Below the pieces are notes generated by a model. The model searched no databases and was not told the origin of the DNA. It saw only the letters and a list, made by a program, of their open reading frames with translations. This document shows positions 1 to 7,192 of a DNA stretch of 10,331 bases, one piece after another. This DNA comes from Deltaproteobacteria bacterium (GTDB taxonomy: Bacteria > Bdellovibrionota > UBA1018 > UBA923), in assembly GCA_016194725.1 (NCBI GenBank), contig JACQAW010000205.1, forward strand, positions 1 through 10,331, given 5' to 3'. Position 1 is the stretch's first letter; each line of letters begins with the position of its first letter. Both the position numbers and the translations under genes were made by a program.

Positions 1-2
1 TC

Positions 3-1733
3 AGAGGCCGCATCTTGCCCGTACCGCCTCGCTTAAGGGTCGTGGCCTGGGTCTCAGCGAATGGAAAGCCCGATCCTTATTCCATGTCATCGAACGAACC
101 CATTCGTCTGCTGAAAATCTACCAAGGCTTGCGCGGCATGGGCGTTACATTTCGGAACTTCGCGGCGAAAGTCAGCGCCAGCTCGCCGGGCGAGCTGGTC
201 GGCGCGGCGAGCACCAACGGCATGCCGGGTGTGACAAAAGACGATGCCAGGTTGATTCAGACGTTCAACGGCCTTCTGAGGTCGTCCGGCGAAGCGGACG
301 CCCTCGATTACGTGCGGACGCACAAGGGTGAGCACACTGAAGCAGAATGGCTAACCGTGATTCAGATGTTGGGCAATCGGCTTGAGAGCGGCTACGACTA
401 TCAGCGCGAGAGCAAGCCATTTACCGGCGGCAGCGTCGGTCTCGGAGAAATGCTGACAGCGGCACAGCACAATGAGGATACCGATTTTCACGTCGGGCCG
501 GCGGGAGCGCCGCACGAGTCAGCGGGCGTATGCCGGGACATCGCTTCGGCGCAGGGCCAGCTACTCAAAGCCACCGGAAAGTTCGACAATGTTTTCGTGG
601 TCACTCACTCGACCATCCTTGGAAGCATGCACGTGACCGTGGTGGCGCAGTCACGCGAGTCGAGCGCCCGAGTCTACCGGGTGGATTACGACGGCCTGCA
701 TACAGCTTCCGCCGGCTCGCCCAACGCCCTGAATGCCGGTACCGACGACGTAGCGCTGGCCTACCGGGTAGCCGAGCCGGGCGGACGAATCGTCGCGACG
801 GTAAGCAGCGAGCTGGGGAATTTTCTCAAGCGCGCGGCCGGTTCGGACGCGCGAGTGCTCGATCCCCTCGCGCGAGCCTCTGGAAATTTTGCCGGAGCCC
901 AGCTCGACCTGACTCAAAGGGGGAATTCGCTTTTGCGCGTGGGAACCGGCACGGATGGAAACGGAAACCAGTATGTCTTCACTGGCTTCACGCAGAATTG
1001 GGGAAAAGACGGGAATTTTCCTGGAAGCGCCGCCGTCGTGCTCGGCGTCCAACGCCGCCCCGCTTCGGCTGACGGCATTAAACCGGGCCAGCTAAATTTC
1101 ATCTACACCGAGGCACAGCAGCACTTCACGGCATCGGGCAAGCTTTCAGACTCCGTGCGACTCTCAAGCGATACTTCGCTTATGGCATCGGGCATGCTGG
1201 GAGCCGCGCATTACTCAGGCGGGCAGGTCGAGGCTCAGGTTACGGGCGCCGGCGATGCCGACTTTAGAGCCCGCGAGGAGGTCCGGCTGGAGCATGTTGT
1301 GAACGACTCGCTCACACTCACGTATCGCACGGGGTTAGTGATCAGCCCGGCGATGGTTGACGTTCGTAATATGAATCCCCAGATGCCCATTCCAGCGGTT
1401 GACAACATCTACGGCGCGGTCGATTTGAAGTACAAGGTCGGCGAGGCTTTGGCAGTGATGAGCGCGGTGGTTTCAGGCAACGACGCTTTTGGAGTGCGCG
1501 GCCGGCTGGAAAGCGGAATCGCCTGGGATCAGGCTGCCCTGGGGCTCGGCGTCGAAGGACGCTTAGGCGAAAAGACCGCGCCATTCCAGGACGCCTGGCA
1601 GCGCAGGATTTTCGCCTCGGTCATGGTAGCGCCCGCTCGGGGGCTCAAGTTCGGGGCCGACGCCTCGCTTGCTCTTGAGCCGGAAGGCACGGCCGACGCG
1701 AAAGCGCGCATCGGCGCCGAGGGCTCTTTCTAA
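3..1733 (+). CDS. Transglutaminase-like domain plus C-terminal outer-membrane beta-barrel protein (5' partial)
   Basis: The frame is open back to the window edge, so the true start and any signal peptide lie outside; TTG at 15 is only the first in-window start codon. Counting from 15 (572 aa), a segment around residues 165-230 shows the transglutaminase-like pattern: Cys173 in GVCRDIA, His206 in GSMHVTVV and Asp224 in YRVDYDG, in the order and rough spacing of the family's Cys-His-Asp triad. From about residue 310 to the end the sequence alternates polar and hydrophobic residues in short strands with Gly-rich turns and ends in Phe (EGSF), as in outer-membrane beta-barrels recognised by BamA. 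Tandem stops TAA TAA follow. I infer an outer-membrane protein with a periplasmic or surface papain-fold domain. Whether it acts as protease, amidase or crosslinker cannot be told. The gene is certain; the transglutaminase-like call is moderate. It lies 195 bp before the metalloprotease gene, same strand. Confidence 0.75.
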   Translation, partial: RGRILPVPPRLRVVAWVSANGKPDPYSMSSNEPIRLLKIYQGLRGMGVTFRNFAAKVSASSPGELVGAASTNGMPGVTKDDARLIQTFNGLLRSSGEADALDYVRTHKGEHTEAEWLTVIQMLGNRLESGYDYQRESKPFTGGSVGLGEMLTAAQHNEDTDFHVGPAGAPHESAGVCRDIASAQGQLLKATGKFDNVFVVTHSTILGSMHVTVVAQSRESSARVYRVDYDGLHTASAGSPNALNAGTDDVALAYRVAEPGGRIVATVSSELGNFLKRAAGSDARVLDPLARASGNFAGAQLDLTQRGNSLLRVGTGTDGNGNQYVFTGFTQNWGKDGNFPGSAAVVLGVQRRPASADGIKPGQLNFIYTEAQQHFTASGKLSDSVRLSSDTSLMASGMLGAAHYSGGQVEAQVTGAGDADFRAREEVRLEHVVNDSLTLTYRTGLVISPAMVDVRNMNPQMPIPAVDNIYGAVDLKYKVGEALAVMSAVVSGNDAFGVRGRLESGIAWDQAALGLGVEGRLGEKTAPFQDAWQRRIFASVMVAPARGLKFGADASLALEPEGTADAKARIGAEGSF

Positions 1734-1878
1734 TAAACGCATCTCGTCTCCGCGACTGGTTCCGAAAATCGAGGCACAAACATTCGCTTATCAGCCGCTC
1801 ATGCCCCCACCGCCTATATCCGGAACAACTCCCAATAGTTTGAATTTACAGCGTCTGAGATGCTGGTTTTCCGGCACA

Positions 1879-1907
1879 TTGCAGGCGAAATTGTTCGGCG
1901 GTATAAT
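1879..1907 (+). promoter_or_regulatory. Possible sigma70-type promoter before the metalloprotease gene
   Basis: A perfect -10 hexamer TATAAT lies at 1902-1907. TTGCAG at 1879-1884 is a partial -35 match with a 17-bp spacer. Transcription would start near 1914, just upstream of the G-rich ribosome-binding stretch and the TTG at 1929. The hexamer overlaps an ATG at 1906, so if translation really begins at that ATG (see the G-tract finding) this site cannot be the promoter. The rest of the 1734-1878 gap holds nothing else I recognise and no convincing terminator. Confidence 0.35.
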
Positions 1908-1916
1908 GAAACTGGC

Positions 1917-1925
1917 AAAGGGGGG
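1917..1925 (+). promoter_or_regulatory. Purine-rich ribosome-binding stretch with G6 tract
   Basis: AAAGGGGGG lies just upstream of the in-frame TTG at 1929 and is the only SD-like element there. It favours TTG 1929 over the ATG at 1860, which would put an improbable hydrophilic stretch before the hydrophobic signal core. The same G6 run is also a place where a one-base length change would fuse the frame to the ATG at 1906. Confidence 0.4.
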
Positions 1926-1928
1926 ACT

Positions 1929-3422
1929 TTGCTCAGCATTTTCGCCGCTATTGCATCGCACTGGTTGTGCTCCGCCTCGTTGGCCGCTCTGCAGCTCTAT
2001 CCGGGCGGGCCGACGGTTACGCGTTGTGAACGCGCCGTCGAGGTCGACCTGGGGGTCGATCGCTCCAATGGGTTCTTGAGAGCCACCTACGACTCCCAGA
2101 GCCGAATCGAGCGCATAGAAACTTTCAACGGCGCGGGCAAGCGAATCCAGTGGACGCAGTACAACGCAAACGGCCGACACTCCATCGTCACATCCTATGA
2201 CCTGGGCGAAACCGGCCGGGCGACGCGCTGGGAGACTTCGACAGCGGAGCCGGTCTCGGGTCGAACGCTTTACCTCGTCGAGGAGCTCGAGGCCGGTTCG
2301 GGACGGCGAATCGAGCGCGCCCGCTGGTCGGTTGCGTCGCTGCAGCCCGAGCGGTGCGGGGTGGCCGAGCCGGTCCTGACGAAGAATGTCGAAGAGGTCG
2401 TTCAGGGGATCAGCTCCGCCTGGTCGAAGAATGCCACCAATTGCCCCGCCCCGGGCGCTTTGAAGTTCGATGACGGCGAACACGAATTCACGGGTTCGGG
2501 ACCATTCTGTATCGACAAGACCTGCAACGCGAACGAGGGTCTGGAGCTCATGCTGCGGGACACGCTCAAACAGGGAGTCGGATGTCTTGCGAAGCTTGGC
2601 ACAGACCGCCTACCCAGCCGAAAGGCGGGCGGTGAGCTGGCAGCCCTCAAGAAAACACTTGCCGGCGGCCCCGTCGAAAGCAACTCGAAACTTCTCAAGC
2701 GGAGCTTCGCGTTGAGAAACGCGGCCCAGCTTCTGATGATCGCCAATCAATCCGGAAAAATCGGCGATCTCTGGGATTCGAATCAGCAGTCCTGGATCAC
2801 GCCGGACGATGCCACCAAGCTGGGCGCACGGTATTTGACGAGCCAGGAGGTCAAGTCGGCGCAAGGCGTGCCGACCACGGGACCGCTGAAGCTCTACTGC
2901 TCGAAAGAGCGCGCGGAAGGCGGCTCAGTCCAGATGCCATTCATAACGGCGGCAGGACAAATCCGATCCGCTGACATGCGGAAAGTTCGTATGCTGACGT
3001 CGATGCCCGGGAACGCGGGCTGGCCCGCGATCGGCATCCAGAAGGACACTGGGCGCAGCTACAAAGGAGAGCCCGCGAGCTACGACGACCGCATGAACAA
3101 GGCGCTGCTCTTCCATGAGATGATGCACCTGATTGGATTTCCACATGTCGACAATCCCAAGGGCGTCGACGAATATGGCGTGGGCCGAACAGTGCCCGCG
3201 GCTGTTGCCTGCCAGGCTTGCTGCTTTCCGGAGGGGTTCACCCGAAACGAGAATTGGACTCCCGACGACTCGAAGTGCGGCGTCAAAAGCCCGGCGCATG
3301 CCACCGTGTGCGGAGTCTGCGCCGGAGACGCAGGAACCACGCGCGACGAGCTCAAAGGCTGGGACCATCGCGCGTACGAAAATGCGGCTACCGGCTGCTA
3401 CCGTAACTTCACGCCGCTCTAA
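1929..3422 (+). CDS. Secreted Cys-rich putative zinc metalloprotease (HExxHxxGxxH)
   Basis: With the TTG start the protein has 497 aa. The N-terminus is a hydrophobic signal core (LLSIFAAIA ... ASLA-ALQ) but lacks positive charges, which casts doubt on the start; the frame also opens at ATG 1860 (520 aa). Residues about 50-105 contain loosely repeated Y-D/N-x-x-G-R motifs reminiscent of YD/RHS repeats. Near the C-terminus HEMMHLIGFPH (His396, Glu397, His400, Gly403, His406) matches HExxHxxGxxH, in which three His bind zinc and Glu is the base. No methionine follows, so the metzincin Met-turn is absent. The mature part carries about 14 cysteines, seven of them in the last 75 residues (CQACC, CGVC and others), pointing to an oxidising extracytoplasmic location. 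I recognise no named family beyond the motif. Substrates are unknown; the neighbouring peptidase and peptide-binding genes suggest protein digestion. SBP1 follows after 69 bp. Confidence 0.75.
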   Translation: MLSIFAAIASHWLCSASLAALQLYPGGPTVTRCERAVEVDLGVDRSNGFLRATYDSQSRIERIETFNGAGKRIQWTQYNANGRHSIVTSYDLGETGRATRWETSTAEPVSGRTLYLVEELEAGSGRRIERARWSVASLQPERCGVAEPVLTKNVEEVVQGISSAWSKNATNCPAPGALKFDDGEHEFTGSGPFCIDKTCNANEGLELMLRDTLKQGVGCLAKLGTDRLPSRKAGGELAALKKTLAGGPVESNSKLLKRSFALRNAAQLLMIANQSGKIGDLWDSNQQSWITPDDATKLGARYLTSQEVKSAQGVPTTGPLKLYCSKERAEGGSVQMPFITAAGQIRSADMRKVRMLTSMPGNAGWPAIGIQKDTGRSYKGEPASYDDRMNKALLFHEMMHLIGFPHVDNPKGVDEYGVGRTVPAAVACQACCFPEGFTRNENWTPDDSKCGVKSPAHATVCGVCAGDAGTTRDELKGWDHRAYENAATGCYRNFTPL

Positions 3423-3491
3423 GGCAAGAAACACGGGCGGGCTGAATGCCGGGAAGATGACAAACAGGGCGCACGTTAGTAGACTCTGAAG

Positions 3492-4907
3492 ATGCGCAGC
3501 ACCGCGTTCGTCATCCTGTTTTTCTGTTTGCTTCCAAACGCGCTGGCCGAAGTCGATTTCAAGGTCCGTCTGCTTGATGATCCCGTTTATTTCGACTGGA
3601 ACCTCGCCTATGGCAACGAGACCCCGATTCTCATGAACGTGATGGAAGGACTGGTCGAGCTCGACACGGGCTCCGCGATGCATGTCCGGCCCCAGCTTGC
3701 CGAATCCTGGACAGTATCAAAAGACGGAAAAACCTATCTCTTCAAGCTGCGGCCTAACGTAAAATGGTCTGATGGCCGTGCGCTTACGGCCGCGGATTTT
3801 TCTTATTCCTGGCTCAGGCTGCTCCATCCCGGACTCGGCGCGACCTATGCCTATTATCTTTTCGATATCGAGGGGGCCGAAGACTATCACAAGGGCAGAC
3901 TCAAGAACCCGGCCGGAGTCGGAATACGCGCGATTGGCAAAGATCAGCTCGAAGTGCGTCTGCGAGTGGCTAAACCTTTTTTTCCGCAGCTGCTCTCGTT
4001 TTGGGTGACGTTTCCGGTACGCCGCGATCTTGTCGAGAACTTCGGAGTGAAGTGGGCGCACCCGGGAAATGTCGCGGTGCTGGGTCCATTTGTCCCGACC
4101 GCCTACGTCCCGCACTCTTCCGTGGTTTTGAAGCGCAACGAGCTCTACCATGGCCTCAGACCAAAACTCGACACCGTCACTTTCAAGATCATTAATGAAG
4201 AAAGCCAGGCCATCAAGGCGTTTGCGAAAGGCGAGATCGACTATACCCCCTATTTCGGAACCACCGCCGAACTGGCCGAGGTAAAGCTGCTGACGGCGAT
4301 TCGCACCGCACCATACTACCAGGTTTGCTCGGCTTACTTTAACGTTTCGATTTATCCGTTCTCGCTTCCAAAAGTAAGGCAGGCCTTCGCGACCATTGGT
4401 GACGTGGCGAGGCTGCCGAAAATGGAGCTCACCGTTTATGCGAGCGATGAGCTGGCCCGTGTCGCCACCAAAATCACCGAACTTCTTTCACGCAATCTTG
4501 GAATCAAAATCTCGGTCTCGAATGCCATCCAAGCCGAGTACTTCAATAGAGTCCGTATCGGGATGGCGCCATTTTATTATGGCTGCTGGGCTGCGGATTA
4601 CGCCGACCCGGACTCCTTTTTCGGCATCTTTCTTTCTGACATCGAAAACAATACCACCAGATGGAAGAGCGCGTCCTACGACACCTTGGTCAAGCAAGCC
4701 GCCACGATGCTCGATCCGCTGGCGCGCGCCAAGAAATACACCGAGGCCCTCCGGCTTCTTTTGCGTGACGAAGTACCGGTCATTCCGCTATATTCGCCGC
4801 CACTCAGGTATCTGCTGAAATCCGGATTCAGCGGCTTCAAAATCAGTCCGCTTAATTACGCATTCTTCCGCGATATCAGTGCTAGTTCTGCGGCCAGCAC
4901 TCGCTGA
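3492..4907 (+). CDS. ABC-type oligopeptide-binding protein (SBP1, SBP_bac_5/OppA family) with internal deletion
   Basis: This is a periplasmic receptor delivering peptides to an Opp/Dpp-type ABC importer. The 471 aa begin with a Sec signal peptide (residues 1-19, cut after NALA; no lipobox). Family landmarks in order are MNVMEGLVELD (48-58), LAESWTVSKDGKTYLFKLR (69-87), VKWSDG..LTAADFSYSW (90-107), LLSFWVTFP (167-175), LGPF and KRNELYHG (197-221), a hinge-side AYFN...LPKVRQAFA (281-300), WAADYADPDSF (367-376) and VPVIPLYSPP (428-437). Between Ala300 and Pro309 the text jumps from VRQAFA to LPKMELTVY. Relatives carry roughly 50-60 residues there (the AIDR...GG...IPxGMxGY...FDPxxAxxLLAEAGY region), and SBP2 of this window still shows the first part of it. 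The reading frame survives the loss. No strong SD precedes the ATG. Function after such a deletion is doubtful. No permease or ATPase gene is adjacent. Confidence 0.85.
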   Translation: MRSTAFVILFFCLLPNALAEVDFKVRLLDDPVYFDWNLAYGNETPILMNVMEGLVELDTGSAMHVRPQLAESWTVSKDGKTYLFKLRPNVKWSDGRALTAADFSYSWLRLLHPGLGATYAYYLFDIEGAEDYHKGRLKNPAGVGIRAIGKDQLEVRLRVAKPFFPQLLSFWVTFPVRRDLVENFGVKWAHPGNVAVLGPFVPTAYVPHSSVVLKRNELYHGLRPKLDTVTFKIINEESQAIKAFAKGEIDYTPYFGTTAELAEVKLLTAIRTAPYYQVCSAYFNVSIYPFSLPKVRQAFATIGDVARLPKMELTVYASDELARVATKITELLSRNLGIKISVSNAIQAEYFNRVRIGMAPFYYGCWAADYADPDSFFGIFLSDIENNTTRWKSASYDTLVKQAATMLDPLARAKKYTEALRLLLRDEVPVIPLYSPPLRYLLKSGFSGFKISPLNYAFFRDISASSAASTR

Positions 4908-4922
4908 AGGGTATGCCTAACT

Positions 4923-6668
4923 CTAAATATTGTCCCAGATATACTTTTCATTCTCAAAAGCATGATCGGCCAACGACTTGATCAGCTCGTCATCGTTGTT
5001 GTCGATCTTATTGAAGTTGCCGCGCACGCGCCGGCGAACCTGGCCCGAAAACACCTGGAGTATCTCGATCTCCTTGGCAGCCGCCTTGGCGCCGTTGTCC
5101 TGAATCGACTGATTCACCCGGCTCAGCACGCAGCTGTGAACAAATAGATCGATCATGATATCGGCCAGACGTTTGGTCGCGAACTGTTTGCCGATGATGT
5201 TTCGTCCGTGCTTGCGAATGATGCGATCGGCGGCGGCCGCGAGGTCTTTGGTTTCCTCCTCGAAAATCAGCGCCTGCTCTTTTAGCACCGGGTCGAGCTT
5301 GGAAAACGAGCTCTTTTTCCGATTTACGAAACCGGTGGCCTGCGACATCCGCTTCATCGCGTATTCCGAGATCACCCCGAAGCCCTTGATCGGGTCGTTG
5401 AAAATGCCTTCGACCGAGCTGGCCACCTCCTTGAGCTGCTTGCCCACGTCGTTCATGGCGGTAAGCGCGATGAACAGGCGCAGGATGTCGTTGGTTCCTT
5501 CGAAAATTCGGTTGATGCGCGCGTCGCGCAGGGCCCGCTCGTAAGGGAACTCGCACATATAACCATTGCCCGCTGCGATTTGCAGGGCTTCGTCCGACGT
5601 GCGCCACAGGCACTCGCTGGCAAACACCTTGCTGATGGCCGCTTCGACGGCGTAGTCCTCGTAACCCTGGTCCATCAGGCCGGCCACCATATTGACGACC
5701 GATTCGGTGGCGTAGCACTCGACGATCATGTGGCCCAGCTTCTGCTTCATCAGGCCGTATTCCGCGATGGGCTTGCCGAACTGCACGCGCTCTTTGGCCT
5801 GCTTGGCCGACATTTCGATGACGCGTTTCATGCCGCCAATGCAGCCGCCGCCCAAGCCGGTGCGGCCGTTGTTGAGAATTTTCATCGCAACCTTGAAGCC
5901 CTTGTCCACTTCGCCCAGCACATTGAACGCGGGTACCCGCACATTGTCGAAGTGCACCGTGGTCGTCGAGCTGGCGCGAATGCCCATCTTGTCTTCGTGG
6001 GGCCCGATGCTGATGCCCGGCATGTCTTTGGTGACGATAAAAGCTGTCATATGGCCCTTGCCGTCGCTGCCGCCCGTCTTGGCGAAGACGGTGAAAAAGC
6101 TGGCGATGCCGCCGTTGGTGATCCACAGCTTGTTGCCGTTGATGACCCAGTCGTCACCGTCGCGTACCGCGTGGGTCTTGATGCTGGCCGCGTCCGAGCC
6201 CGCGCCCGGCTCGGTGAGGCAAAACGCCGCGATCATCTCGCCGCTGGCGAGCTTGGGAAACCATTTCTTCTTCTGCTCGTCAGTGCCGAAAAGCAGCAGG
6301 CCGCGCATGCCAATCGAGCTGTGCGCGCCAACCGTCACGGCCACCGAGCCGTCGTACTTCGAAACCTCCTGCAGCGCCCGCGAGTAAGCCGCGCTGCTCA
6401 GACCCATGCCGCCGTGCTCTTCCGGAATCACCAGGCTGAAAAGGCCGAACTGCTTCATCTCGTCGACAAACTCCGGGGGCAGCTCGCCGGCCCGGTCGAA
6501 TTTGCGGAACTCCTGGCCCTTGTCTTTGAGCCACGAGGACAGGGAGTCCGATACGCCCTTGAGCGTTTCGCGGTCGGACTCTTTCATCTTGGGATAAGGA
6601 ATGATGATCTCTTCCTCGATTTGCCCCATACAGAGCGATCTCATGAAACTGACGGTCTTCTTGTCCAT
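4923..6668 (-). CDS. Acyl-CoA dehydrogenase, VLCAD/ACAD9-like long form
   Basis: This flavoenzyme oxidises acyl-CoA to trans-2-enoyl-CoA, the first step of beta-oxidation, and passes electrons to ETF in the cytoplasm. The 581 aa show the N-terminal helical domain (about 60-145, with FVDEMKQFGLFSLVIPEEHGG), the first ACAD signature FCLTEPGAGSDAASIKT (149-165), the FAD-contacting WITNGG (182-187), the middle beta-domain ending FDNVRVP (240-246), RTGLGGGCIGGMKRV (269-283), ERVQFGKPIAEYG (293-305) and the catalytic glutamate Glu390 in RIFEGTNDILRLFIA (387-401). FEGTND..LRLF with Glu at this place and the extra C-terminal helical region of about 170 residues are typical of the VLCAD/ACAD9 branch rather than short/medium-chain enzymes of about 380 aa. 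Long-chain preference is inferred from that branch. ATG 6668 is the only start possible; the SD-like GGGGG lies rather far upstream. It ends 15 bp from the convergent SBP1 gene and may be co-transcribed with the small Cys-repeat gene 62 bp upstream. Confidence 0.95.
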   Translation of the reverse strand: MDKKTVSFMRSLCMGQIEEEIIIPYPKMKESDRETLKGVSDSLSSWLKDKGQEFRKFDRAGELPPEFVDEMKQFGLFSLVIPEEHGGMGLSSAAYSRALQEVSKYDGSVAVTVGAHSSIGMRGLLLFGTDEQKKKWFPKLASGEMIAAFCLTEPGAGSDAASIKTHAVRDGDDWVINGNKLWITNGGIASFFTVFAKTGGSDGKGHMTAFIVTKDMPGISIGPHEDKMGIRASSTTTVHFDNVRVPAFNVLGEVDKGFKVAMKILNNGRTGLGGGCIGGMKRVIEMSAKQAKERVQFGKPIAEYGLMKQKLGHMIVECYATESVVNMVAGLMDQGYEDYAVEAAISKVFASECLWRTSDEALQIAAGNGYMCEFPYERALRDARINRIFEGTNDILRLFIALTAMNDVGKQLKEVASSVEGIFNDPIKGFGVISEYAMKRMSQATGFVNRKKSSFSKLDPVLKEQALIFEEETKDLAAAADRIIRKHGRNIIGKQFATKRLADIMIDLFVHSCVLSRVNQSIQDNGAKAAAKEIEILQVFSGQVRRRVRGNFNKIDNNDDELIKSLADHAFENEKYIWDNI

Positions 6669-6689
6669 GGCTGCTAGACCCCCGGGATA

Positions 6690-6737
6690 TCTTTTTATTT
6701 CTGGTTTTATTTCAGGTTTTATCTCTGGTTTTATTTT
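6690..6737 (-). repeat. Four degenerate 12-bp tandem repeats between two minus-strand genes
   Basis: Four 12-bp units follow each other on the + strand: TCTTTTTATTTC (6690-6701), TGGTTTTATTTC (6702-6713), AGGTTTTATCTC (6714-6725) and TGGTTTTATTTT (6726-6737). The last unit contains the stop codon of the small Cys-repeat gene (6731-6733). Read on the minus strand in the acyl-CoA dehydrogenase frame the units spell Lys-Pro-Glu-Ile three times (first copy imperfect), but no start codon lies between the upstream stop at 6765-6767 and ATG 6668. It is much more AT-rich than its surroundings. Confidence 0.85.
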
Positions 6738-7171
6738 GTGGCGGCGGTCGCGTCTTTTTTCTTTTTAGGCGGCGTCGGCAGATGCATAAATTTCACTCCA
6801 CTGAATCTTTTTCGTTCCATCAGGCAGCGATCGCCAATGAGCTGCGCGCCCTTGTAGCCCGGATCATTATAAGCTTTGTCCAGATGGTTCTTGAAGCAGT
6901 CCTGGACCTCCTGGCTGGAATCGACGTCGCAAAGGCCATAGACCTCAAGAAAGTCCTGGTTGCGCAGCTTGCCCTTGCCCGCTTTGAGCAGATTCACCAT
7001 GCAGTCCTGAATGGCAGCGGTAGGATTGGTTTCGCAGATTGTCTTGGGGTCCGACGGCAGCACGTACATCTTGGTGGCTTCGATCTTCGCCTCGCAGGTC
7101 GCGTCGGCGAATGCGGTCAAAGGTGAGCCAAAAGCAAAGCAGATCAGTAAAGTTCCTAATATGTCTCGCAC
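6731..7171 (-). CDS. Small secreted six-Cys protein with two 35-residue repeats, unknown function
   Basis: I do not recognise the family. GTG 7171 is preferred over GTG 7186 because GGGAGG (7182-7177) sits 5 nt before it and the protein then begins directly with a signal peptide (MRDILGTLLICFAFGSPLTAFA, cut before Asp23-Ala24). The mature part has exactly six cysteines: C26, C46, C57, C81, C92 and C116. From C46 the spacing is C-x10-C-x23-C-x10-C-x23-C, i.e. two 35-residue units with matching text (IQDCMVNLLKA against VQDCFKNHLDKA) and the start of a third. An even Cys number in a predicted periplasmic protein suggests disulfide-stapled helical hairpins. The tail is Lys-rich (PPKKKKDATAATK). 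The gene starts 21 bp after the peptidase stop and ends 62 bp before the dehydrogenase, so it is probably the middle gene of an operon. A structural or binding role is only a guess. Confidence 0.8.
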   Translation of the reverse strand: MRDILGTLLICFAFGSPLTAFADATCEAKIEATKMYVLPSDPKTICETNPTAAIQDCMVNLLKAGKGKLRNQDFLEVYGLCDVDSSQEVQDCFKNHLDKAYNDPGYKGAQLIGDRCLMERKRFSGVKFMHLPTPPKKKKDATAATK

Positions 7172-7176
7172 ACGGT

Positions 7177-7182
7177 CCTCCC
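7177..7182 (-). promoter_or_regulatory. Ribosome-binding site deciding the start of the Cys-repeat gene
   Basis: GGGAGG on the minus strand, 5 nt before GTG 7171. It lies downstream of the alternative GTG at 7186, which has no SD of its own, so the shorter 146-aa product is favoured over 151 aa. Confidence 0.65.
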
Positions 7183-7192
7183 GCACACCTGG

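Noticed and set aside
1860..1928. ATG 1860 as start of the metalloprotease (520 aa)
   Set aside because: It would place a charged, non-signal stretch before the hydrophobic core and has no SD; TTG 1929 or a repaired ATG 1906 fits better.
4878..4901. Inverted repeat AGTGCT...AGCACT near the convergent gene ends, possible shared terminator
   Set aside because: The stem is only 6 bp, with an 12-nt loop, lies inside the SBP1 coding end and has no T-run on either side; too weak to call.
5008..6126. 372-codon minus-strand frame inside the dehydrogenase
   Set aside because: Out-of-frame shadow rich in Arg, Gln and His, without recognisable domains.
5580..6677. 365-codon open frame on the + strand opposite the acyl-CoA dehydrogenase
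   Set aside because: It lies wholly antisense to a gene with all ACAD signatures; its composition is typical of GC-rich mirror frames.
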